Part shown: one piece after another, positions 38,192 to 47,307 of the stretch
How the letters are laid out: every line of letters begins with the position of its first letter
How positions within the stretch are numbered: position 1 is the stretch's first letter
Assembly: GCF_003600155.1 (NCBI RefSeq)
Contig: NZ_QWLD01000011.1
Location: 20,908-84,907, forward strand
Direction of reading: 5' to 3'
Length of the DNA stretch: 64,000 bases
DNA from: Nesterenkonia muleiensis
GTDB lineage: Bacteria; Actinomycetota; Actinomycetes; Actinomycetales; Micrococcaceae
The notes under the pieces: model-generated
Databases searched by the model: none
Told to the model about the DNA's origin: nothing
Seen by the model: the letters and a program-made list of their open reading frames with translations, nothing else
Translations under genes and position numbers: made by a program

Positions 38192-39155
38192 TCACCACGG
38201 GCTGGCCAGCAATCGGCGCAGCCGCTGAACCACTCCGGCGAAGTTCTCCCGCGCATCCACACGGTTGACCAGGATCACCGTCCACCCGAGCCTCGAATGC
38301 GGCGTTGCGCCTCTGGTCCGCCACCTGCTGCTCAGGCGTGAAGTGGTGTTCACCCTCGTACTGCAGAACAATCTTCTGATCGCGGTAGCCCATATCCCCC
38401 TGGCGGCTCCTGCGGTCCAGCGGGTTCAGCCGAATCTGCAGCTCAGGCTCTGGCAGGCCACCCTGCACTATGGCCAGCCTCAGCCGCGACTCAGCCGGCG
38501 AATCTGCCCCCACGCGTGCCAGGAGCACCGCCTCGCGCAGACTAGTGATCCCCTGTGCTCCGCGGTGTTCACTCAGGCACGCCTCCAAGCCCTCTCGCGT
38601 GGTCCAGGGGTTCTGGCGAGGATCAATCCCGGGCCGGGGCTCTCTGAGCAGCTGGTCGAGGAGGATCACCAGCTCCACAACACTCAGCCGGTCCTTGAGG
38701 TCTACGGCCACACGCAGAGGATGCGAAAGCCGCATCCCCCGCCAGCGCAGGGTCTCCCCGTCGGTCATCCTTGGCCGGTGCATGACCACCTGGTAACCAC
38801 GCAGGTTCAGCCTGAAGTCCTGCCGCACGCTCAGGTGAATCACCTGGTCTGAGGTCAACCGGTTCGGTATGGCCAATCCCCACACCTCCGCTGCGGTGGC
38901 ATGGCTGACCCGAACTCCCCGGTGCTTGTCACACAGTGCGCTGAGGAGCATCGACCGGTCGGTCTGCTGTCCAGGTCTCAGCAGGTGCTCATAGAGGCCG
39001 CGCCCCACCAGCCTGATGTCTCTGGCATAGAGCCGGTGCTCATCCACCTCGTGCTGATGCGCCCAGGCACGTGTGAACACTCGGCCTCGGAGCGCCTCCG
39101 GCAGCGGCTGCAGTTTCTTCATCTCTACAGCCTGCCTCAGAACAGAGATTGGCAT
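38192..39155 (-). pseudogene. DUF559-type restriction endonuclease-like protein, frameshifted near its C-terminus
   Basis: The product resembles actinobacterial proteins with an N-terminal AbiEi-like winged-helix region (SHATAAEVWGL near 80) and a C-terminal DUF559 domain of the Vsr/PD-(D/E)xK fold (GYRDQKIVLQYEGEHHF). After ...RRNAAFEAR the main frame turns into unrelated sequence. One frame over, the expected ending GWTVILVNRVDAREN continues and stops at 38192. So a +1 or -2 shift lies near 38284-38290, next to a CCC/GGG run. It may be a true inactivation or a base-calling error. The start is placed at ATG 39155; ATG about 12 codons later is also possible. Confidence 0.75.
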
Positions 39156-39226
39156 GTCGGTTATCCACAAGCACCTCAAGACTGTGGATAACACCGACCT
39201 GCCCAGCCGCCTCATAGACTGAACAC

Positions 39227-40069
39227 ATGACGGGCACGACGCCGGGGAGGCATGTGGAGACCGAGAGCAGGCCTGGTGCCGCGCTCCCCCGCCGGTTCTA
39301 CGGCTGGGAGATGGGCATCGTCCTGGCGCTCTCCCTGGGGCGCAGTGCGGTCTACGCAGTGCTGCAGCTGGCCGAACGGCTAAGCATCGCCCCGCTGGCC
39401 GACCAGACCGCCACGGTGCAGCGCTCACGCTCGCGCGCTGAGTTCTTCGACTTCAGCTACCAGGTGCTCGATTCGCTCTTCGCTTTGGCACCGGTAGCCC
39501 TGGTGCTCTACCTGGTGTTCCTGCACGGCGGCAATCCTTTCCGCCGCTGGGGCCTGGACTTCAGGCGGCCCGGCCTGGACGCGGTGATCGGCGTCGGGCT
39601 CTTCGCACTCATCGGCTTGGGCACCCTGGCGGTCTACTCCGCGGGCCGGAGTCTGGGCATCACCGCCCAGATGGTGCCGGCCGATGTGACCGAGTACTGG
39701 TGGAGCGCTCCGGTGCTTCTGCTGGCCTCGCTGCGGCATTCGCTGGTGGAGGAGATCATCATGGTCGCCTACCTCTTCGACCGGGCACGCAGGATCTGGC
39801 CCGTGCTTACCCGTCGAACCGAGCTTGCCCAGCCTGGGGCTGCGATCTGGCTGCTGATCCTCGCCTCAGCGCTGCTCCGCGGTGCCTACCACCTCTACCA
39901 GGGCTTCGGCCCGGGCATCGGCAACGCGCTGATGGGTGTGATCTTCGGCTGGCTCTACCTGCGCTACCGGCGGGTGATGCCGCTGGTCATCGCGCACTTC
40001 CTGCTCGACGCTGTGGCCTTCCTCGGCTTTCCCCTGGTGCTGGCCAGCTTCGACCTCGACGGCCTCTAG
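39227..40069 (+). CDS. CPBP family intramembrane metalloprotease
   Basis: The 280-aa protein has about seven hydrophobic segments. The CPBP/CAAX-protease signature is VEEIIMVAYL (Glu-Glu pair near residue 182), with the later RGAYHLYQG and IAHFLLDA motifs supplying the conserved His residues. Family members cleave or process peptides in the membrane. The EE motif lacks the Arg found in type II CAAX proteases, as in several actinobacterial members. ATG 39227 lacks a strong ribosome-binding site. Confidence 0.85.
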   Translation: MTGTTPGRHVETESRPGAALPRRFYGWEMGIVLALSLGRSAVYAVLQLAERLSIAPLADQTATVQRSRSRAEFFDFSYQVLDSLFALAPVALVLYLVFLHGGNPFRRWGLDFRRPGLDAVIGVGLFALIGLGTLAVYSAGRSLGITAQMVPADVTEYWWSAPVLLLASLRHSLVEEIIMVAYLFDRARRIWPVLTRRTELAQPGAAIWLLILASALLRGAYHLYQGFGPGIGNALMGVIFGWLYLRYRRVMPLVIAHFLLDAVAFLGFPLVLASFDLDGL

Positions 40070-40093
40070 CTGTGCAGGCCCGCCGCTAGCGCC

Positions 40094-40675
40094 TCAGCGC
40101 AGGATGAGCAGTTCGCCGAGGGCCTCGATCGGCTCACGGATCTGACGGAAAGACTCGTCGAAGACTGACTCCGGGAGCATGTAGGGGTCCACGACGTCCT
40201 CATCACGGCTCTGCGAGCCGGCACGGCCCCGCGCCTGGTTCAGCAGAGGGATCAGGGCCGCCAGCCTCTGCGCCGCGGCAGCCTCGGCCCCCACGGCAGC
40301 CTCGAGGTCCTCCGGGGTCACTGACTCCAGCAGGCGGCCGAACTCCGGGTGGGTGAACATCCGCTCCTGCGCCTGGGGCACCTCGGCGAGCATATCCTCG
40401 ACGTGCACCCGAGTGGCGGCGAGGATCAGATCAGAGCGCTGAATCATCTCCGGGGTGACCTGCTCGGCCACGAAGTCTTCGGTATCGGCGCCGTAGTCGG
40501 CCAACCGGCGCTTGACCGGGGCCTGCATGTCCTCGCCGTCATGGGCGTAGGTGCCTCCGGAGATCACCTCGATGCCGGGCTGGTCGTCGAGAAGGTGCGC
40601 CAGCAGGCGCTCCATGGCGGGCGAGCGGCAGATGTTGCCGGTGCAGACGGCCAGGATGGTGTATGTCGCGGTCAC
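40094..40675 (-). CDS. Low-molecular-weight protein tyrosine phosphatase
   Basis: The P-loop VCTGNICRSPAM (C-x5-R-S) at residues 10-21 and the late catalytic Asp in DVVDPYMLP are diagnostic of the LMW-PTP fold. The length (193 aa) is a little above the usual 150-160 because of an insert rich in Ala and Glu around residues 100-150. Such enzymes dephosphorylate tyrosine kinases or act in arsenate reduction; here I favour the former. The start is GTG 40675. It lies eight bases after the GNAT gene in the same direction. Confidence 0.9.
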   Translation of the reverse strand: MTATYTILAVCTGNICRSPAMERLLAHLLDDQPGIEVISGGTYAHDGEDMQAPVKRRLADYGADTEDFVAEQVTPEMIQRSDLILAATRVHVEDMLAEVPQAQERMFTHPEFGRLLESVTPEDLEAAVGAEAAAAQRLAALIPLLNQARGRAGSQSRDEDVVDPYMLPESVFDESFRQIREPIEALGELLILR

Positions 40676-40683
40676 CTTGGGGA

Positions 40684-41202
40684 TCAGACCTCTCTGATGA
40701 AGAAGGGGAACGTGGAGTGCTTGTTCGGCACCTGAAGGACGAAGTCACGGTCCGGATCGCGGACGAAGCCCTCCGATTCGTACAGGGCATGCGCAGCGGT
40801 CATCGACGTGAGACTGCACAGGGACACCGCCCGGATCTCCGGGCGCGCGGTGGCTTCAGCGACAATGTGGCGCACCAGCGTGCGGGCGATCCCGCGGCCC
40901 TGATACTCCGGGGCCACTGCCAGCATCCGGAACTCCATCTCCCCGGGGCGGGAGACCTCGGCGAAGGGCTGGTGGTAGTCGGTCACCGTCACCGAGCCGA
41001 CGACCACGCCGTCCACCTCGGCCACCAAGATTCTGGCCAGCTGGGCCCGCTCGGCGACTTCGGTCAGATGGTGCACATAGGAGTCCTCAGGCCCCAGGTG
41101 CCCGCCGTCCACATAGGAAGAAACGGTGAGCTCCTCGATCCGGGAGTAGTCACCGGGGTGGGTTTCGCGCACCAGAGCGGTGCCCTGCGTCGTCGTGCTC
41201 AT
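40684..41202 (-). CDS. GNAT family N-acetyltransferase
   Basis: The 172-aa protein has the acetyl-CoA binding motif LAVAPEYQGRGIARTLV (motif A) around residue 95 and the downstream SLTSMTAAHALYESEGF motif B. It transfers an acetyl group from acetyl-CoA to an amine; the acceptor is unknown. ATG 41202 follows GGGGAC. It is cotranscribed with the LMW phosphatase. Confidence 0.9.
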   Translation of the reverse strand: MSTTTQGTALVRETHPGDYSRIEELTVSSYVDGGHLGPEDSYVHHLTEVAERAQLARILVAEVDGVVVGSVTVTDYHQPFAEVSRPGEMEFRMLAVAPEYQGRGIARTLVRHIVAEATARPEIRAVSLCSLTSMTAAHALYESEGFVRDPDRDFVLQVPNKHSTFPFFIREV

Positions 41203-41330
41203 AGGTCCCCTATCTTTTCACATCTCAGGCACGCTCCACCTCCTAGGCCCCCAGCCGCGAGCGCCGGGGTATCCTTGCTCAAGCCGAGGCACCGGTTACG
41301 TTGAAACACCGTCTGCAAGGAGACTGAACG

Positions 41331-42176
41331 ATGGGCATCGAGTTTCAAAACGTCAACAAGACCTATCCCGACGGCACCGTGGCCGTCGATCAGTTCAGCC
41401 TGCATGTGCCCTCGCATACCTCGACGGTGCTGCTGGGCTCCTCCGGCTGCGGCAAGACCACCCTGCTGCGGATGGTCAACCGGATGGTGGATCCCAGCTC
41501 CGGCGCCGTGCTGATCGACGATGAGGACGTGGCCGGTGTGGAGCCGGTGGCCCTGCGCCGGCGCATCGGCTATGTGATGCAGAACTCCGGGCTTCTCCCC
41601 CACCGGCGGGTCATCGACAACATCGCCACCGTCTCCCGGCTCAACGGTGTGGCCAAGGCCGCAGCGCACCGCCGCGCCCATGAGCTGATGGAGACCGTCG
41701 GCCTGGACTCCGCCTTGGCACAGCGTTACCCCGGACAGCTCTCCGGCGGGCAGCAGCAGCGAGTGGGGGTAGCCCGCGGCCTGGCCGCAGATCCCAACAT
41801 CCTGCTGATGGACGAGCCATTCGGCGCCGTAGACCCCCTGGTCCGGCTGGAGCTGCAGCGGGAGCTGACCCGCATTCAGAGCGAGCTGCACAAGACCATC
41901 ATCTTCGTCACTCACGACATCGACGAGGCTCTCACCCTGGGCGATCAGATCGTGGTGCTGAAGAAGGGCGGAGAGGTCGCCCAGATCGGCACCCCGCAGC
42001 AGATCGTGGAATCTCCGGCTGATGACTTCGTGGCCCAGTTCCTGGGGCTGGATTCTGCGCGCAGAACGTTGAGCGCCGCACCGCGGGACGACGGCGGCTG
42101 GTTCGTCAGCGACGCACAGGGCCGGCCCCTGGGTGTGGTGGACTCCCTGCCCCAGCACCCTGGTCAGAACGCCTAG
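41331..42176 (+). CDS. opuCA: Osmoprotectant ABC transporter, ATP-binding subunit (OpuC type)
   Basis: The 281-aa ATPase has Walker A GSSGCGKTT at residues 36-44, signature LSGGQQQR near 135, and Walker B LLMDEPFGAVDP. Unlike the first system in this window, it has only a short tail instead of complete CBS domains. AAGGAG stands ten bases before ATG 41331. It begins an operon of ATPase, two permeases and a binding protein, the layout of quaternary-amine (OpuC/ProU-like) importers. Confidence 0.92.
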   Translation: MGIEFQNVNKTYPDGTVAVDQFSLHVPSHTSTVLLGSSGCGKTTLLRMVNRMVDPSSGAVLIDDEDVAGVEPVALRRRIGYVMQNSGLLPHRRVIDNIATVSRLNGVAKAAAHRRAHELMETVGLDSALAQRYPGQLSGGQQQRVGVARGLAADPNILLMDEPFGAVDPLVRLELQRELTRIQSELHKTIIFVTHDIDEALTLGDQIVVLKKGGEVAQIGTPQQIVESPADDFVAQFLGLDSARRTLSAAPRDDGGWFVSDAQGRPLGVVDSLPQHPGQNA

Positions 42177-42189
42177 TTCGGCTGCCGTC

Positions 42190-42831
42190 ATGGCCTGGAT
42201 TCTCGATCACCTCCCCCGGATTCTGGAGCTGAGCCTTGCCCACCTGCTGCTCGCCGCTCCGGCGATCGCCGCGGCGTTCCTGGTCGCTGTTCCCATCGCC
42301 TGGGCAGCCAACCGGGTGCGCCCGCTGCGCGAGATAGTCGTCTCCGGCACCGGCCTGCTCTATGCGGTGCCGTCCTTGCCGCTGTTCATCGTGCTGCCGA
42401 TCATCCTGGGCACCGGGGTCCGGGACACGCTCAACGTGATCGTCGCCCTGACCATCTTCGGCCTGGCCCTGATGGTCCGTTCCGCGGCCGACGCGCTGGA
42501 CTCCGTGGACGGCGGGGTCCGCCTGGCCTCCACAGCGGTCGGCTATTCTGCGGCACTGCGCTTCTTCACCGTGGAGCTCCCCCTGGCCGGACCCGCGCTG
42601 CTGGCCGGCCTGAGGGTGGTGTCGGTGAGCACCATCTCCCTGGTCTCGGTCAGTGCGGTGCTGGGGGTGCAGTCGCTGGGTTCGCTGTTCACCGACGGGT
42701 TCGAGCGCGGGATCGTTCCCTCGATCGTGGCCGGAATCGCCTTCACCGCTGTGCTGGCGTTACTGCTGGACCTGCTGCTGGTGGCCGCGGGCCGGCTCAC
42801 TATGCCCTGGGTGAAGGGGGGCCGCCGGTGA
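42190..42831 (+). CDS. opuCB: Osmoprotectant ABC transporter, permease 1
   Basis: This 213-aa membrane subunit has five hydrophobic segments and the EAA-like loop RLASTAVGYSAALRF...ELPLAGP near residue 120. YAVPSLPLFIVLP is typical of OpuCB/OpuCD. The ATG at 42190 has no strong ribosome-binding site. Its stop overlaps the start of the second permease (GTGA). Confidence 0.9.
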   Translation: MAWILDHLPRILELSLAHLLLAAPAIAAAFLVAVPIAWAANRVRPLREIVVSGTGLLYAVPSLPLFIVLPIILGTGVRDTLNVIVALTIFGLALMVRSAADALDSVDGGVRLASTAVGYSAALRFFTVELPLAGPALLAGLRVVSVSTISLVSVSAVLGVQSLGSLFTDGFERGIVPSIVAGIAFTAVLALLLDLLLVAAGRLTMPWVKGGRR

Positions 42832-43490
42832 ACCATGTGATCGATGCCTTCGAGCTGCTGGCAGACCCTGATGCCTGGGGCGGGCCCGGCGGGTTCGGGG
42901 CTCGTACGCTGGAGCACCTCTGGTACACCGCTTTGGCCTTGCTGATCTCGGCGGTGATCGCGCTTCCTGCCGGGCTGGTCATCGGGCACACCGGACGCGG
43001 CCGGGCCCTGGCGGTCATCAGCACCGGTATGGTCCGCGCACTGCCCACCCTGGGGCTGATCACTCTGGCTGCGCTGTTCCTGGGCATCGGGCTGACCGCT
43101 CCGATGATCGCCTTCGTGGTGCTGGCAGTGCCCTCGATCATCGCCGGGGCCTATGCGGGGGTGGAATCGGTCAATCCGGTCACTGTCGACGCCGCCAAGG
43201 CCCAGGGCATGAGCCGGTGGCAGGTGCTCACCCGGGTGGAGATCCCCCTGGGTCTTCCGCTGATCATCGGCGGGCTGCGCAACGCCGCCCTGCAGGTGGT
43301 GGCCACTGCTACGCTGGCGGCCTATGTTGGTGCCGGGGGCCTGGGCCGGCAGCTTTTCCTGGGGCTGCGGACTCAGGACTACGCGATGATGCTGGCGGCG
43401 TCGATCGCGGTCATCCTGCTGGCCATCGTCCTCGATGCCTCCTTCGAGGTCACCCAACGACTGCTCCGGCGGGTGCCGGGACTTGCCTGA
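42828..43490 (+). CDS. opuCD: Osmoprotectant ABC transporter, permease 2
   Basis: The 220-aa second permease shows RALPTLGLITLAALFLGIG, and the coupling loop DAAKAQGMSRWQVLTRVEIP near residue 125 (shown in part). It starts with GTG 42828, overlapping the first permease. The heterodimer with the preceding subunit would form the channel. Confidence 0.92.
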   Translation: MNHVIDAFELLADPDAWGGPGGFGARTLEHLWYTALALLISAVIALPAGLVIGHTGRGRALAVISTGMVRALPTLGLITLAALFLGIGLTAPMIAFVVLAVPSIIAGAYAGVESVNPVTVDAAKAQGMSRWQVLTRVEIPLGLPLIIGGLRNAALQVVATATLAAYVGAGGLGRQLFLGLRTQDYAMMLAASIAVILLAIVLDASFEVTQRLLRRVPGLA

Positions 43491-43516
43491 CCCACCACTG
43501 AGATGAGGAACCTCTG

Positions 43517-44431
43517 ATGAACAAGAACATGCTGGCCATCACCGGTGTCGCCCTGCTTGCCGTGACCGCATGCGGCGGCGGGGACGACCCCCTGGACACC
43601 GGAGGAGACACTGAAGCCGACGGTGAGGCCGGGGAACTCGTGATCGGCTCCCAGCGGTATTACTCGAACACCATTCTGGCAGAGCTCTACGCCCAGGTGC
43701 TGGAGCAGGAAGGGTACGAGGTCCAGCGGGAGTTCGAGATCGGCCAGCGCGAGGTCTACATCCCGGAGCTGGAGTCAGGGGCGATCGATGTCTTCCCCGA
43801 GTACACCGGAAACCTGTTGGACTATCTCGATGGTGACAACGACGCCGCCGAGGCCGAGACTGTGCACGCTGAGCTCGACCAGGCCCTGCCCGGCGACCTG
43901 GAGGTCCTGGACTACGCTGAGGCCACCGACCAGGACAGCTATGTGGTCACCGCGGACTTCGCCGAAGAGCATGACCTGAGCACCGTCGGTGACCTGGCTG
44001 ATGTCGAAGAGGACCTGCGGATCGCCTCGAACTCCGAGTTCGAGACCCGACCCTACGGCATCGAGGGGCTCGCCGAGACCTACGGGGTGGACCTGACTCT
44101 GGTGCCGGTGGAGGACTCCGGGGGCCCGCTGACGCTGGGCGCCCTGCTCGACGGCGAGGTGGAAGTGGCCAATATCTACAGCGCGGACCCGGCCATCGAG
44201 GAGAACGACCTGGTGATCCTGGAGGACACCGAGTCACTGGTGCTCCCGCAGAATGTGGTGCCGGTGGTCTCCTCGGCTGTCGATGACGGTGCTCGGTCAG
44301 CGCTTGAAGAGGTCCAAGGGCTGCTGACCCAGGAGGCGCTGCTGGAGATCAACGCCTACTCACAGTCCTCCCAGGCCAGCCCCGCCGATGTCGCCCAGTG
44401 GTGGCTGGAAGAGCAGGGCCTCAACAGCTGA
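43517..44431 (+). CDS. opuCC: Osmoprotectant-binding lipoprotein (OpuCC type)
   Basis: The 304-aa protein has a lipoprotein signal with VTAC near residue 19 and an acidic linker. The mature domain opens with LVIGSQRYYSNTILAELYAQ and contains GAIDVFPEYTGNLL, both typical of the QAT family (glycine betaine, choline, carnitine binding). GATGAGGAAC is the ribosome-binding region before ATG 43517. It completes the four-gene OpuC operon. Confidence 0.92.
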   Translation: MNKNMLAITGVALLAVTACGGGDDPLDTGGDTEADGEAGELVIGSQRYYSNTILAELYAQVLEQEGYEVQREFEIGQREVYIPELESGAIDVFPEYTGNLLDYLDGDNDAAEAETVHAELDQALPGDLEVLDYAEATDQDSYVVTADFAEEHDLSTVGDLADVEEDLRIASNSEFETRPYGIEGLAETYGVDLTLVPVEDSGGPLTLGALLDGEVEVANIYSADPAIEENDLVILEDTESLVLPQNVVPVVSSAVDDGARSALEEVQGLLTQEALLEINAYSQSSQASPADVAQWWLEEQGLNS

Positions 44432-44474
44432 GGGCAGCCAGAGCCAGAGCCTCAGTAATGGGCCCGGCGGCACC

Positions 44475-45995
44475 TCAAGAGGCGTCGTCGGGCTTGGAGA
44501 CCTTACGGCGGCGTCGGCGTCGCTGGCCCGAGGACCGGTTGTTGCCCTCAGTCTTCTTGGGCTGCCCAGCCGGGGCCGCGGCGTCGTTGTTTCCTGATCC
44601 GCTTGGCTCGCCCCCGGAGCGACGACGATTGCGGTTCCGGTTTCGACCACCTGACCGGTTTCCTCCGGACCGCTCGCCACCACCCCGTCCGCCGGACTTC
44701 TCCGGACCGCCCAGGTCTTCGAGGACCTCGCCCTCAAGCCCCTCCTTGGAGCGCTTGTGACGGGGTAGCCGGCCCTTGGTGCCTTGGGGGATGTCCAGGT
44801 CCGTAAACAGGTGCGGTGAGGAGGAGTAGGTCTCTACCGGTTGGGGCTGGTCCAGGCCGATCGCCTTATTGATCAGGCTCCAGCGGGGCACGTCCTCCCA
44901 GTCGACAAAGGTGACCGCAGTGCCTTTTTGGCCCGCACGGCCGGTGCGGCCGATCCGGTGCAGGTAGGTGGACTCGTCCTCGGGGCAGACGTAGTTGATC
45001 ACGTGGGTCACGTCGGTGACGTCGATGCCGCGGGCGGCGACACTGGTGGCCACCAGCACATCGACCTTGTCATTGCGAAAGGCCCGCAGCGCCTGCTCCC
45101 GGGCACCCTGTCCCAGATCGCCGTGGATGGCTCCTGCGGCGAACCCGCGGGTCTTCAGCTCCTCGGCGAGCTTATCGGCCTGCCGTTTGGTGCGGGTGAA
45201 GATGATGGTCCTCCCCCGGCCCTCGGACTGCAGGATCCGGGCGATCATCTCGTCCTTGTCCAGCGAGTGCGCCCGGTAGACCACCTGGCGGATGTCCTTC
45301 TTCGTCACACCCTCGTCGAAGGGATCTGCTGCGCTGATATGGGTCGGCTTAGTCATGAACCGCCTCGCCATAGAGACCACCGGCCCCGGCATGGTCGCGG
45401 AGAACAGCATGGTCTGCCGGACCTCCGGCACATAGGAGAGCAGCTTCTCCACATCAGGCAGGAACCCGAGGTCGAGCATCTCGTCGGCCTCGTCGAGCAC
45501 CACGATCTTCACGTTCTTCAGGTTCAGGTGCTTCTGCCGGTGCAGGTCGATCAGCCGGCCGGGGGTGCCGACCACAATCTCCACCCCTGCGTTCAGCTGT
45601 TTGATCTGGGGCTCGTAGTCACGGCCGCCGTAGATGGTGGCGATCCGCGCACCCAGCTTCGAGCCAGCGGTGGTGAGGTCACCGGCTACCTGCACGGCCA
45701 GCTCACGGGTCGGCGCCACCACCAGCGCCTGGGGCGCCCCGGGTGCCGGCAGCGCCTCAAAGGCTTCGCTGCCGGGGACAGCCACCCGCTGCAGGGCGGG
45801 GATGCCGAAGCCGAGGGTCTTGCCGGTGCCGGTCTTGGCCTGGCCGATGATGTCGTTGCCGCCCAGTGCGATCGGCAGAGTCTCAGCCTGGATCGGGAAG
45901 GGGGCGGTGATGCCCTTTTCGGCCAGTGCGGCGACGATTTCGCTGCGGACATCAAAGTCCGCGAAGGTCAGCGTGTCTGTTGCAGTATCTGTCAT
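44475..45995 (-). CDS. DEAD-box RNA helicase
   Basis: The 506-aa ATP-dependent RNA helicase has the Q motif FPIQAETLP, motif I AKTGTGKT, PTREL, motif II DEAD, motif III SAT and motif VI HRIGRTGRAG. The last 90 residues form a basic tail rich in G, R, S and N, likely to bind RNA without sequence preference. Such enzymes help ribosome assembly and cold growth. The start is uncertain: ATG 45995 follows GAAAGAACGA; GTG 46007 is the alternative. It follows the DUF3107 gene closely on the same strand. Confidence 0.94.
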   Translation of the reverse strand: MTDTATDTLTFADFDVRSEIVAALAEKGITAPFPIQAETLPIALGGNDIIGQAKTGTGKTLGFGIPALQRVAVPGSEAFEALPAPGAPQALVVAPTRELAVQVAGDLTTAGSKLGARIATIYGGRDYEPQIKQLNAGVEIVVGTPGRLIDLHRQKHLNLKNVKIVVLDEADEMLDLGFLPDVEKLLSYVPEVRQTMLFSATMPGPVVSMARRFMTKPTHISAADPFDEGVTKKDIRQVVYRAHSLDKDEMIARILQSEGRGRTIIFTRTKRQADKLAEELKTRGFAAGAIHGDLGQGAREQALRAFRNDKVDVLVATSVAARGIDVTDVTHVINYVCPEDESTYLHRIGRTGRAGQKGTAVTFVDWEDVPRWSLINKAIGLDQPQPVETYSSSPHLFTDLDIPQGTKGRLPRHKRSKEGLEGEVLEDLGGPEKSGGRGGGERSGGNRSGGRNRNRNRRRSGGEPSGSGNNDAAAPAGQPKKTEGNNRSSGQRRRRRRKVSKPDDAS

Positions 45996-46003
45996 TCGTT
46001 CTT

Positions 46004-46237
46004 TCACTCAGCGACGGCGGCGAATCCCACCGTCTGTTTGGTGTCGGAGCCGATCTCCACGTATCCGATGGAGTTCACCGGCACCACCACGGTCTTATCG
46101 CGACGGTCGGTCAGGCTCAGCAGCGGCTTGGACTTCTCAATCGCCTCGGCCACGGCCTTTTCGACCTCCTCAGGCGTTGCTTGGGTCTCGATGAGGATCT
46201 CCCGGGCAACGTTCTGGACTCCGATGCGTACTTCCAT
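46004..46237 (-). CDS. DUF3107 family protein
   Basis: This small protein (77 aa) begins MEVRIGVQNVAREILIETQ and has the conserved VNSIGYVEIG strand near the C-terminus, which I recognise as DUF3107 of Actinobacteria. Its function is unknown. ATG 46237 is preceded by AAGGAG six bases upstream; the longer open frame upstream is non-coding. It is in front of the DEAD-box helicase with less than ten bases between, a common actinobacterial neighbourhood. Confidence 0.88.
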   Translation of the reverse strand: MEVRIGVQNVAREILIETQATPEEVEKAVAEAIEKSKPLLSLTDRRDKTVVVPVNSIGYVEIGSDTKQTVGFAAVAE

Positions 46238-46330
46238 GCCACTCCTTGAGCTCTTGATATCGGCACCGGGACGCTCATGGTCGAGCACGACGACGCCGTC
46301 AGGTACAGGTCTGGAGCACAATCCTACCGT

Positions 46331-46963
46331 TTACTGGCCCTCAGATTCCTTCGGGAAGCCGGAGATTCCTCTCCAGGCCAAACGCGAGGTCAGCTGGGCC
46401 GAGGTCAGCAGGTCAGGGCGCTCGGAGAGTTTGGACCAGTGGCGGGCTGCGGCGGTGGCCATGCCCAGCAGACCGTGGCCGAGCATCGTGGCCTCAGCCA
46501 TCGGCTGACCGGTGTCGTCGGCGATCACCTCGGCGATCGCGCCGGCCACCGCGTCGTAGAAGCGCTCCAGACGCTCGGAGACGTCGTCGTCGTTGTCCAT
46601 CCCGGCGGTGAAGATCAGCCGGTAGGCCTCGTCCTTGCGGGCGATGAACTCATAGAAAGCCGTCACCGTGCCGGAGACCCGCTCCTTGTTGGTCTCCGAG
46701 TCGGCCAGCACACTGGTCAGCTCCGTCTGCAGCTGTCCCAGATGAGTCTCGAGCAAGTCCAGGAAGAGCTCGTGCTTGCCGGGGAAGTGCTGATAGAGCA
46801 CCGGTTTGGAGACCTCCGCGGCCTCGGCGATGTCATCCATAGAAGCGGCGTGGAACCCCTTGGCCACAAAGACTCTCAGCGCGCAGTCGAGCAGCTGAGT
46901 GCGGCGCTGTTCGCGCGGGAGTCGTTTGGCCCTGCCTGGTTCCGGGGCTGATGCCGTAGTCAT
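46331..46963 (-). CDS. TetR family transcriptional regulator
   Basis: The 210-aa protein has a TetR-type helix-turn-helix at about residues 20-65 (MDDIAEAAEVSKPVLYQHF) and a helical ligand domain thereafter. The start is ATG 46963; longer frames run into Cys-rich non-conserved sequence. It lies upstream of DUF3107 and the helicase gene on the same strand. The 345-bp region before it (46964-47307) holds two similar 16-base sites at 47069 and 47123 but no gene I can support. Confidence 0.9.
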   Translation of the reverse strand: MTTASAPEPGRAKRLPREQRRTQLLDCALRVFVAKGFHAASMDDIAEAAEVSKPVLYQHFPGKHELFLDLLETHLGQLQTELTSVLADSETNKERVSGTVTAFYEFIARKDEAYRLIFTAGMDNDDDVSERLERFYDAVAGAIAEVIADDTGQPMAEATMLGHGLLGMATAAARHWSKLSERPDLLTSAQLTSRLAWRGISGFPKESEGQ

Positions 46964-47068
46964 GAGTGCACAGTCTAGAACACCCTGTGAACCACGGCAC
47001 AGCTCAGCGTCTCCAGGGCTGACGTCCAGCGCCTTGTGCCCGATAGCCGACCCGCAGCAGCACAATCT

Positions 47069-47138
47069 GCGCACGTTATGCACAACTGCCCGGGATATAA
47101 ACCGCGCAGAAGGTCAAAGAGCGCGCACTTTATGCGCC
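47069..47138. promoter_or_regulatory. Two similar 16-base sites upstream of the TetR gene
   Basis: GCGCACGTTATGCACA (47069-47084) and GCGCACTTTATGCGCC (47123-47138) share 13 of 16 bases and are 54 bases apart. Each is an imperfect palindrome. They could be autoregulatory TetR sites. Confidence 0.35.
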
Positions 47139-47307
47139 GACAGTGCGAAACCAAACTCCTCGGGCGTGGGGCCGCGGTAAAGCGGCCGAGAGGCGGTGCG
47201 AGATCCGATTGAGCCGAATGGATTGCTCCGCCTGCGGAAGCAACTCTGAGGCGATTGAGGATTGGAGCACCGTAGGTGCGACACATGTGCGCGCCGCCGG
47301 GACCAAC

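Noticed and set aside
44841..46508. A 555-aa open frame opposite the helicase, DUF3107 and TetR genes
   Set aside because: It spans three genes on the other strand and has no recognisable domain.
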